This document shows, in pieces, positions 1 through 5,407 of a stretch of DNA of 5,407 bases. Made by a program: the position numbers and the translations under genes. This stretch comes from Candidatus Sumerlaeota bacterium. Lineage in GTDB: Bacteria; UBP6; UBA1177. The stretch covers positions 1 through 5,407 of the forward strand of contig SLGQ01000035.1 in assembly GCA_007136595.1 (NCBI GenBank), given 5' to 3'. How positions within the stretch are numbered: position 1 is the first letter of the stretch; every line of letters starts with the position of its first letter. A model generated the notes under the pieces. That model did not search any database. It saw only the letters and a program-made list of their open reading frames with translations, and was not told where the DNA came from.

Positions 1-437
1 GCAATGACGGAAGGATATCTTCGGGCGATGAAAAGATCGGCGAAATAAGTTCATTTGATGGCGACCGTATAGTTTTTGAAAACTTGAATATCTCATACGG
101 TGAAGGTGAAGAGAAACATTTTCTTGTAGCTCTTGATCTAAGATTGAAAATAGGAGAAATGGCACAGATCCAGATACCCCGAGCAGGCGGCTTGAGACTT
201 GACAGGAACAGTACCGATGAAATAGCAGAACTTCCTGTAACATCGAAAGTTTTTGAATACGACTGCCAGGAAGGTGACGCAGGTTGCGAGGACTTTCTTG
301 ATGATGACAAAGGTTGCAGCTGCTCCATAGTGACAACTCCTCAAAGTGATACTGTTCCATTCCTGTTATCGGTACTTTTCTTTTTATCAGTTTTTGCTAG
401 AATAAGTTTAAGAAAAGGAAAAAAAGATATCTCATAG
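1..437 (+). CDS. 3' end of a tandem surface-protein paralog (copy A) with C-terminal Cys/membrane anchor
   Basis: This is the end of a gene whose start lies left of the window. The frame is open from base 3 (first full codon) to TAG at 435-437, giving 144 residues. The first 82 residues match the last beta-rich module of the complete neighbour (residues 877-958) with only three substitutions, so the frame is secure. The opening residues NDGRISSGDE are the rest of an EF-hand-like DxDxDG calcium loop cut by the window edge. The C-terminal tail has a Cys pair (CQEGDAGC), an acidic DDD, the motif GCSCS (bases 312-326), about nine polar residues, a hydrophobic stretch (VPFLLSVLFFLSVFARI) and a basic end (LRKGKK). 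This resembles MYXO-CTERM-type sorting signals, which would place the mature protein at the cell surface; that placement is inferred. An internal ATG at 84 has no role as a start. The function is unknown, probably the same structural or adhesive role as the next gene. Confidence 0.88.
   Translation, partial: NDGRISSGDEKIGEISSFDGDRIVFENLNISYGEGEEKHFLVALDLRLKIGEMAQIQIPRAGGLRLDRNSTDEIAELPVTSKVFEYDCQEGDAGCEDFLDDDKGCSCSIVTTPQSDTVPFLLSVLFFLSVFARISLRKGKKDIS
3..248 (+). repeat. Long direct repeat, copy 1 (C-terminal module of copy A)
   Basis: Bases 3-248 align without gaps to 3256-3501 at a constant offset of 3253. A hand comparison gives 30 mismatches in 246 positions, about 88% identity, including 59 bp of exact identity (123-181 with 3376-3434). 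Similarity drops sharply after the codons for TSK. The repeat reflects gene duplication and is long enough to serve as a substrate for recombination. Confidence 0.9.
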
Positions 438-521
438 ATCTTGCTTTTGTCAGGCAAGGTGTCCTAACAATCATAAATTATTGATATAAATTCCAGTGAT
501 GTAATTTTTTCAAAATAGTGC

Positions 522-550
522 TTGAAATTTATAGTATTTTATTTTATTAT
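522..550 (+). promoter_or_regulatory. Possible sigma-70-type promoter for copy B
   Basis: TTGAAA at 522-527 (5 of 6 to TTGACA) is followed after 17 bp by TATTAT at 545-550 (5 of 6 to TATAAT). A transcript would start near 557 and give a leader of about 70 nt that keeps the Shine-Dalgarno at 615-623. The region is strongly AT-rich, where such matches arise easily by chance, so the call is tentative. Its support is the correct spacing and the sensible distance to the gene. Confidence 0.35.
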
Positions 551-555
551 ACTAT
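531..555. repeat. Perfect 7-bp inverted repeat overlapping the possible promoter
   Basis: ATAGTAT (531-537) and ATACTAT (549-555) are exact reverse complements separated by 11 bp. The right arm overlaps the proposed -10 hexamer and the left arm lies in the -35/-10 spacer. This placement suits an operator for a dimeric repressor, though the AT-rich context makes chance possible. No equivalent was found upstream of copy C. Confidence 0.3.
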
Positions 556-614
556 TTAGCTGTGTTGGTCGGGTACAGTTTTGTTCATTGTTTTATTGTA
601 TAAATGGTTTTTAC

Positions 615-623
615 GGAGGTGAT
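615..623 (+). promoter_or_regulatory. Ribosome binding site that fixes the copy B start at 628
   Basis: GGAGGTGAT is a near-perfect anti-16S match. The core GGAGG (615-619) ends 8 nt before ATG 628. It decides against the in-frame ATG at 604, which would place this site inside the coding region and add eight residues (MVFTEVIF) before a typical signal-peptide n-region (MKRK). Confidence 0.88.
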
Positions 624-627
624 CTTT

Positions 628-3600
628 ATGAAAAGGAAGTTAATGATTTTATCTGTTTTTTTTATGCTCCCGTTATTTGTTCATGGAGCTTTGGGACCTG
701 AGGTGTCCAAAACTCACGATGGCAAATTGCTCAGATGGGAAGAGGGTAGCCGTGATTACTTTGTCATGTTCAAATCTCTGATAGAAAATCTTGTTACTAC
801 TCCGTGTCCTCCTCAGAGTAACGAGCCTTTAGGGTGTGACCCTCCCAACAATCCTCAGGCGGATGCCTGTATTGATTACCATACCGGAAGCACATTTACA
901 CTTGAACCTCATCATATCCCCGAAGATGCTTTTGTCGAAGCGGCTTATCTTATTTGGACAACCAATGTTGATCCCGACAATTTTCATGGTCCTCTCGACA
1001 ATTCCGTTACCCTTTCATTTAACAGCAGGTCGGGAGCAGTATCACATTCTAAAACGGTGACATCCCACATAAACGGCACGATGACCACTCCCCCTTCTTT
1101 TGAATTTGAAGCCGCTGAAATAACGGCAAGAGGAGCTCCGCCTAATGTAGGTGCATTTACATACAGAGTCGAAGTGACCGATTTCATGCAGGAAATAATA
1201 CATCTTGGAAGAGAGGAAGGAAGTGCTTATGACGGGTACTCTCTTATGGGTGATTACAATGTTAAAAATATGACTTGCAATGCCCATGTTGACTATGTTC
1301 AAACTTCGCTTATGGTTGGTGACTGGGTTTTGTTTTTTATTTATACTTCGGAACATATAAGACCTAAAAAAATATATGTCTATAACGGTTTTGAAGCTTA
1401 TCAGCATCAATCGGAGGATATCCTTGTTGCCGGATTTGAGCTTCCGGACGAAGCTGAAATGAGACTTACAATGGTTGTCCATGAGGGAGACCCCGGGCTT
1501 TTCGGTGCAAATCAGGGCAATCCTCTGGCTCCTGCAGTTCCTGAAGCTCTTTCTATAAGCGGAGCTTCAACTTTTGACTGGATAATGCTTTCAAACATTT
1601 GCAATCCTTTTACCACATCAATGACCGGTGTAACTTATGTTGAAGTATTTAATTCCATATCAAGTTTTTATGGTTGGCAGGACGAAGTGCCTTACTGTAT
1701 AGGTGGAGTTCCGCCGAATTATGACCTTAATGAAATGGAATACGGTATAGATGTCGATACTTTTTTCTTCAGTGCCATGGATCCCCTTTTTGCACCCCAT
1801 CTTGTTCCGGGAGACGACCATCTCTGGCTTAAAGTTGGAGCCAATCAGGATCTGATATATACCAATCTTTTGATTTTAAGCATTGATACCAAAAGACCTA
1901 AATTTGATATTCCGCCCAACCCCGATACACCTGACGGAAGGGAAAAAAATTACTGTTCCTGTTCCCCTGATGATGATGCGGTATGCGAAGACAGACCTTT
2001 TTACTTCACCATTAAAGTTGAAAACTGGGGAGAAAACATAGCTCACAATGTAACAGTTCAGGACGCACTTCCGTCAAATGTTGTTTATATTCCCGGAACG
2101 ACAGAAAAACTTGTGAGAAAAGACTGGGTGACCGGAGAGTGGGAAAAAATTCCCGATGTAAACGGTGAATTTCCCCTTACTTCTCCGACACAAGTGGCAG
2201 ACTCCATGTATTACTGTAACAGTGTGACTTTTGAATGTCAGGACAGCATTCTCATAAGATTTAAAGTTAAGCCGGTAGAAGGGATACAGAAGCATGATGT
2301 CATAAGGAATTCCGCCACAATAACAGACAACACCGGTATTGAATATTTTTCCAATTCATCTGTTCCTCTAAGACTCAGAATGGGTAATTGTCCATCCATA
2401 ACAGAATGTCCCGAGCCTTCAAAAGAACAGTGCGGCGGACTGGGTGGAAATGGCGGTGAATGCACAAAAGATGGAGATTGTGATAACGGAACTTGCGTTG
2501 ATGGACAATGTGTTTCATCCGGTTCCCACGATCTGACCAGCGACGCTGTGATAACTTTTGAAGAAGGTATAAACTCTCCAAAAAGTGAAGGGGCATCTAT
2601 AATAATTGCGAATCCATCAGAAAACCTTGTAGTTGGACAGTTCACCCTTCTTGCAACCGGAGACAAAGAAAAATCATTTGAATTTCTGGGAACCAACATA
2701 ACGGTAACAAGGAACGACAACAGTACAACATTGAATAACTTCCGCATTGTTCACGATAAAGAAGGAACCGGTTCAGTAAGCAAAGGGGATAAAACCATTG
2801 CGACAGCAGGTAACATGACCGGAGACGGAGCAAACCTTAATGTAATAAATGAATCCGACAGAATTTTTTCTGCCGGCACGCTCCACAGTTTCCTGATAGT
2901 TCTTGATGCAGAATATAGCGGAGAAACAGTTACCAATGTAAGGTTCAATGTTGAGATAAACGGACCTGAAGCAATACTTGTCAGGGACGCAGGCAAAGTG
3001 ACAGTAAAAGGTGACAAGATCACCTTTGCCGAATTCCGTTTTGAACCGTCAAACGGATTCATAGCTACCAAAGGACTTAATGATCCGGAAGTTCCTCCAA
3101 TTGAAAACATGGAAGGAGTCGTTCCTGTTCTTCAAGTAAGGACAAAATCGATGCAGGGAGGAGACACCATTGATTCTATTACAGTCAGAACTCTTGGTCA
3201 GTCGGTGAAGTTCGGGAGCGGTATAAGAAAGGCTTATCTTTATCTTGATAAAGACAATGATGGGACTATTTCGTCAGGAGATGAAAAGATCGGAGAAATA
3301 AGTTCATTTGATGGCGACCGGATAGACTTTGAAAACTTGAATATTTCATATAGTGAGGGCGAAGAAAAGCATTTCCTTGTAGCTCTTGATCTAAGATTGA
3401 AAATAGGAGAAATGGCACAGATCCAGATACCCCGTGCCGGAGGATTAAGACTTGACAGGAACAGCACCGATGAAATAGCAGAGCTCCCTGTGACATCAAA
3501 AGAGTTCCGTTATGAATGCCGGGAAGGAGATCAAGATTGTCTTAATTTTCTTGATGATGACGGTTGCAGTTGCTCAATTATAACTTCTCCCGATGTGAAC

Positions 3601-3702
3601 GGAAGGTCCATGTTAAATATTTTAACGATTCTGCTTGTTTTGCTTCTCAGCTTCAACTTAAATAAAATAATTGGAAAAAAGCCTGAGAATACAGTGCTTT
3701 AG
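628..3702 (+). CDS. Large multi-domain secreted surface protein (copy B), DUF11-like, with EF-hand-like loop and C-terminal sorting signal
   Basis: This complete gene encodes 1024 residues from ATG 628 to TAG 3700-3702. Residues 1-20 are a Sec signal peptide (KRK, then a hydrophobic core, likely cut after VHG). Residues 21-430 form a Cys-containing, apparently beta-rich region with GDWVLFFIYTSE (231-242) and KKIYVYNGF (247-255), reminiscent of N-terminal domains in myxobacterial AgmC-like or DUF3344-like surface proteins; this is a recollection, not a search. After a YCSCS segment (442-446), residues 455-587 resemble a DUF11 repeat (IKVENWGENIAHNVTVQDAL, then SATITDNTG). A Cys-rich segment follows (Cys 588, 594, 602, 612, 618, 623, 628). 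Two beta-rich modules (about 640-795 and 800-965) carry a degenerate calcium loop (710-721) and a good one (874-885, DKDNDGTISSGD). The tail has GCSCS (979-983), a hydrophobic segment (995-1011) and a basic end. No catalytic motif is visible. Adhesion or matrix structure is the likeliest role, by inference. Confidence 0.93.
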   Translation: MKRKLMILSVFFMLPLFVHGALGPEVSKTHDGKLLRWEEGSRDYFVMFKSLIENLVTTPCPPQSNEPLGCDPPNNPQADACIDYHTGSTFTLEPHHIPEDAFVEAAYLIWTTNVDPDNFHGPLDNSVTLSFNSRSGAVSHSKTVTSHINGTMTTPPSFEFEAAEITARGAPPNVGAFTYRVEVTDFMQEIIHLGREEGSAYDGYSLMGDYNVKNMTCNAHVDYVQTSLMVGDWVLFFIYTSEHIRPKKIYVYNGFEAYQHQSEDILVAGFELPDEAEMRLTMVVHEGDPGLFGANQGNPLAPAVPEALSISGASTFDWIMLSNICNPFTTSMTGVTYVEVFNSISSFYGWQDEVPYCIGGVPPNYDLNEMEYGIDVDTFFFSAMDPLFAPHLVPGDDHLWLKVGANQDLIYTNLLILSIDTKRPKFDIPPNPDTPDGREKNYCSCSPDDDAVCEDRPFYFTIKVENWGENIAHNVTVQDALPSNVVYIPGTTEKLVRKDWVTGEWEKIPDVNGEFPLTSPTQVADSMYYCNSVTFECQDSILIRFKVKPVEGIQKHDVIRNSATITDNTGIEYFSNSSVPLRLRMGNCPSITECPEPSKEQCGGLGGNGGECTKDGDCDNGTCVDGQCVSSGSHDLTSDAVITFEEGINSPKSEGASIIIANPSENLVVGQFTLLATGDKEKSFEFLGTNITVTRNDNSTTLNNFRIVHDKEGTGSVSKGDKTIATAGNMTGDGANLNVINESDRIFSAGTLHSFLIVLDAEYSGETVTNVRFNVEINGPEAILVRDAGKVTVKGDKITFAEFRFEPSNGFIATKGLNDPEVPPIENMEGVVPVLQVRTKSMQGGDTIDSITVRTLGQSVKFGSGIRKAYLYLDKDNDGTISSGDEKIGEISSFDGDRIDFENLNISYSEGEEKHFLVALDLRLKIGEMAQIQIPRAGGLRLDRNSTDEIAELPVTSKEFRYECREGDQDCLNFLDDDGCSCSIITSPDVNGRSMLNILTILLVLLLSFNLNKIIGKKPENTVL
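1918..1961 (+). repeat. 44-bp exact direct repeat in the DUF11 entry segment (copy B)
   Basis: This is identical to 5146-5189 in copy C. It encodes NPDTPDGREKNYCS plus the first two bases of the next codon. It lies in a longer high-identity block (about 1884-2036 with 5112-5264), which also shares ttcaccattaaag and the following bases up to gggga. It marks the border between the N-terminal region and the DUF11-like domain. Confidence 0.85.
3256..3501 (+). repeat. Long direct repeat, copy 2 (C-terminal module of copy B)
   Basis: This is the partner of bases 3-248. It encodes the second C-terminal beta module of copy B from within the EF-hand-like loop to TSK (residues 877-958). Twenty-five of the 30 differences from copy A are silent. 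The three residue changes (A to B) are R to T in the calcium loop, V to D after GDRI, and G to S in the ISY segment. Confidence 0.9.
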
Positions 3703-3882
3703 GCTGTCAAGGGGTTTGTGTCCCACTAAAAAAATCAAGTCTTTCGTTGCAAATTCGCACTTAATTGTATAACATTTATGGTCTTGTTCTGTCGAAGTGG
3801 TCGAAAACTGCTTTGATGAACATAAATTATTAACGGAGTTGTTGGTGTTTGGTCATAAACTATTTATACTACGGAGGAGCCC
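3703..3882. other. Intergenic gap between copies B and C
   Basis: This 180-bp gap has no credible ORF. A weak GGG/CCC pairing just after the stop (near 3714-3724) is followed by an A-run, not a T-run, so no intrinsic terminator is supported on the + strand and read-through from copy B into copy C is possible. TTGCAA (3747-3752) and TATAAC (3768-3773) could be a poor promoter, but the 15-bp spacer is short. A short direct repeat gtcgaa (3791-3796 and 3800-3805) is noted without interpretation. The inverted repeat of the first gap is absent. Confidence 0.55.
3873..3879 (+). promoter_or_regulatory. Ribosome binding site for the GTG start of copy C
   Basis: GGAGGAG lies just upstream of GTG 3883, with 5 nt between the GGAGG core and the start. 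The spacing is tighter than for copy B (8 nt), but both sites share the ACGGAGG context. It supports the GTG, which gives a complete 20-residue signal peptide matching that of copy B in length and cleavage position. Confidence 0.85.
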
Positions 3883-5407
3883 GTGAAAAAACAAATTGCT
3901 TTTTTAATTATTTCAATTTTTTTATTTGGAACATTGTCAGCCCGCCTGGGTCCCAATGTTTCAGTTACAGCAGACGGTAAAACTCTCAGATGGGAAGAGG
4001 GTAGCCGTGATTACTTTGTTATGTTCAAATCTTTGATAGAAGACAGATTCGGTAATGCCGGACAACCCGGAAACCCGCAAGCTGATTCCTGCATAGATTA
4101 CAACACAGGCAGCACTTTCCGTCTTGAATCACACCATATTCCTGATGATGCCTATGTTGAAGCTGCATACCTTATCTGGACAGCCGCCCACGATCCGGGC
4201 AATATCAACGGTACGACAGACAACTGGGTAACACTTTCTTTCAGGAACAATGATGGATCGATCACCCTTGAAGAAACAGTTACATCCCCTATAAGCGGAA
4301 CTCTCAACACACCACCGAGCTTTGAATATGAAGCTTTAAGAGGTTTTGACAGTCAGGCTGGCACAGAAACAGGCATTTTTACTTACAGAATGGATGTCAC
4401 TCATTTCATGCAGGAAATAATTGAAATGGGTAGAGAAGCAGGTAGTGCCTATGACGGTTATTCTCTCCTTGGAGATTATAATGTAAAAAATATGGACTGT
4501 ACAAACCATGAAGCTTATGTGCAGCGTTCCGTCATGGTTGGTGACTGGGTGTTGTTTTTTGTTTATACTTCTGAAAGGATCCAGTTCCCTAAAAAAATAT
4601 ATGTCTATAACGGACTTGAAGAGTACCACCATGAATTTGAAGACATTAATGTTACCGGATTCGAGCTTCCCGATGAAGCTGAAATGAGACTCACAATGGT
4701 TGTCCATGAAGGTGACCCCGGGCTTGTAAATACTTCCCCTATTACCGGTGGCTCAACGATACCTGAAGCTTTGAGAATCAGCGGAGCTTCCACTCCTGAT
4801 TGGCTTTACCTTACCAATATATGCAACCCTATGATGGCACAGGGGGCTTTTCAGTATGTTGAAGTTTTTAATATGGTTTCAAGTATGTACGGCTGGGAAG
4901 ATAACTGGCAGTCCACACCTTACTGCGTAGGCGGTGTTCCACCGAATTACAATACATCTGAACTTGAGTATGGTCTAGATGTTGATACATTTGTTATAAG
5001 TGCCCTTGATCCTCTTTTTGCACCTCATCTTATTCCGGGAGATGATCATTTGTGGCTTCAGGTTAGCGCAAACCAGGATATGATATGGACCAATCTTCTT
5101 ATTTTAAGTATTGACACCAAAAGACCCAAGTTTGATATTCCGCCTAACCCCGATACACCTGACGGAAGGGAAAAAAATTACTGTTCCTGCCCGACTGAAG
5201 ATGATGCGGTATGTGAAGACAGACCTTTTTATTTCACCATTAAAGTTGAAAACTGGGGAGATAATGTAGCAAACAATGTTACAGTGAAAGATGTTCTTCC
5301 GCCACTTGTTAATTACATTCCCGGCACGACAGAAAAGCTTGTGAGAAAAGACGGTATAACAGGAGAGTGGGAGAAAATTCCTGATGTCAACGGACAGTTT
5401 CCCCTTA
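3883..5407 (+). CDS. 5' part of a third tandem surface-protein paralog (copy C), GTG start, truncated by window end
   Basis: The frame is open from GTG 3883 to the window end with no stop, giving 508 full codons. Residues 1-20 are a signal peptide (KKQ, hydrophobic core, likely cut after LSA). The mature protein begins RLGPNVSVT, parallel to ALGPEVSKT in copy B. The N-terminal region keeps the copy B landmarks: LRWEEGSRDYFVMFKSLIE, a CIDY Cys, GDWVLFFVYTSE (220-231), KKIYVYNGL (237-245), NICNP and PYCVGGVPPNY. A YCSC segment (433-436) and the start of the DUF11-like domain (from about 445) follow. It lacks an 11-residue stretch after SLIE that in copy B carries two extra cysteines (60 and 70). 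The rest, presumably with the Cys-rich segment, calcium-loop modules and GCSCS tail, lies right of the window. Its role is probably related to copy B, with changed surface residues. Confidence 0.92.
   Translation, partial: MKKQIAFLIISIFLFGTLSARLGPNVSVTADGKTLRWEEGSRDYFVMFKSLIEDRFGNAGQPGNPQADSCIDYNTGSTFRLESHHIPDDAYVEAAYLIWTAAHDPGNINGTTDNWVTLSFRNNDGSITLEETVTSPISGTLNTPPSFEYEALRGFDSQAGTETGIFTYRMDVTHFMQEIIEMGREAGSAYDGYSLLGDYNVKNMDCTNHEAYVQRSVMVGDWVLFFVYTSERIQFPKKIYVYNGLEEYHHEFEDINVTGFELPDEAEMRLTMVVHEGDPGLVNTSPITGGSTIPEALRISGASTPDWLYLTNICNPMMAQGAFQYVEVFNMVSSMYGWEDNWQSTPYCVGGVPPNYNTSELEYGLDVDTFVISALDPLFAPHLIPGDDHLWLQVSANQDMIWTNLLILSIDTKRPKFDIPPNPDTPDGREKNYCSCPTEDDAVCEDRPFYFTIKVENWGDNVANNVTVKDVLPPLVNYIPGTTEKLVRKDGITGEWEKIPDVNGQFPL
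5146..5189 (+). repeat. 44-bp exact direct repeat in the DUF11 entry segment (copy C)
   Basis: This is the partner of 1918-1961, at an offset of 3228 bp. At the start codons the offset is 3255 bp, so copy C is nine codons shorter than copy B up to this point. Much of that comes from the shorter region after the SLIE motif. Confidence 0.85.

Larger units (their letters stand above)
438..627. other. AT-rich intergenic gap between copies A and B
   Basis: This 190-bp gap has no credible ORF. Just after the stop is a weak possible stem (CTTGC 440-444 with GCAAG 454-458) without a following T-run, so no intrinsic terminator is supported. The distal half is very AT-rich and holds a possible promoter and an inverted repeat (separate entries), then the ribosome binding site of copy B. 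The 11-mer at 472-482 (cataaattatt) recurs at 3821-3831 in the next gap, but at a different distance from the start codon (156 versus 62 bp). It may be residual homology between gaps or chance. Confidence 0.6.

Noticed and set aside
440..458. Hairpin CTTGC/GCAAG after copy A as an intrinsic terminator
   Set aside because: The stem is only five base pairs with a 9-nt loop, and no T-run follows.
604..627. Upstream in-frame ATG at 604 as the start of copy B
   Set aside because: It has no ribosome binding site of its own, would put the perfect GGAGGTGAT inside the gene, and adds residues before an already complete signal-peptide n-region.
836..1060. 74-codon + strand ORF in another frame
   Set aside because: It overlaps the well-supported copy B frame and has no homologous counterpart or Shine-Dalgarno.
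1042..1482. Antisense ORF of 146 codons, with a similar antisense ORF at 4336-4707
   Set aside because: Both are shadows of the coding strand. Their resemblance to each other follows from copies B and C being paralogs, and neither shows a recognisable protein or a credible start signal.
2238..2747. Antisense ORF of 169 codons
   Set aside because: It lies wholly opposite the Cys-rich and DUF11-like coding region, is low-complexity (Ser/Pro-rich) in its middle, and has no start context.
3791..3805. Short direct repeat gtcgaa-gtg-gtcgaa as an operator or iteron
   Set aside because: There are only two 6-bp units, with no similar sequence in the other gap; this is within chance expectation.
3842..3870. 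TTGGTG-N17-TATACT as a promoter for copy C
   Set aside because: Transcription would begin near 3877, within the Shine-Dalgarno (3873-3879), removing the ribosome binding site that clearly serves GTG 3883.
1..5407. CRISPR array, tRNA/rRNA, transposon ends, retron-like or other RNA-based system
   Set aside because: No short regularly spaced repeats, clover-leaf-like sequences, transposase or reverse-transcriptase motifs were seen. The repeats present are explained by paralogous coding sequence.

Overview
The window holds a tandem array of paralogous genes for large secreted or cell-surface proteins, all on the + strand. One copy is complete (628-3702, 1024 codons). It is flanked by the 3' end of an upstream copy (1-437) and the first 508 codons of a downstream copy (3883-5407). 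The repeat period is about 3.25 kb: the complete and downstream start codons are 3255 bp apart, and the upstream and complete 3' modules align at an offset of 3253 bp. No RNA gene, transposase, CRISPR array or metabolic gene was seen.

The organism is a bacterium. Shine-Dalgarno sequences are strong (GGAGG), one start is GTG, and the complete and downstream copies begin with Sec-type signal peptides. Base composition is moderately AT-rich. The protein plan is a signal peptide, a Cys-containing beta-rich N-terminal region, a DUF11-like domain, a small Cys-rich C-x5-C-x4-C-x4-C segment, two beta-rich C-terminal modules, and a GCSCS motif before a hydrophobic segment and a basic tail. It recalls surface proteins of Myxococcota and related deltaproteobacterial lineages, whose MYXO-CTERM sorting signals also have a Cys motif, a membrane segment and a basic end. 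The AT-rich composition would be unusual for a classical myxobacterium, so a low-GC relative or another Gram-negative lineage is possible. Taxonomy is an inference.

Layout: 1-437, 3' end of copy A; 438-627, AT-rich gap with a possible promoter overlapping a perfect inverted repeat; 628-3702, complete copy B; 3703-3882, second gap; 3883-5407, 5' part of copy C, which starts with GTG and runs off the window. The copies probably do related surface jobs such as adhesion or matrix and appendage building. No enzymatic motif was recognised.

The most informative signals are the mosaic conservation among copies, the Cys-plus-membrane C-terminal signal, and an EF-hand-like calcium loop. In the 82 comparable codons of the last A/B module there are 30 nucleotide differences but only 3 amino-acid changes, after which the tails diverge abruptly.
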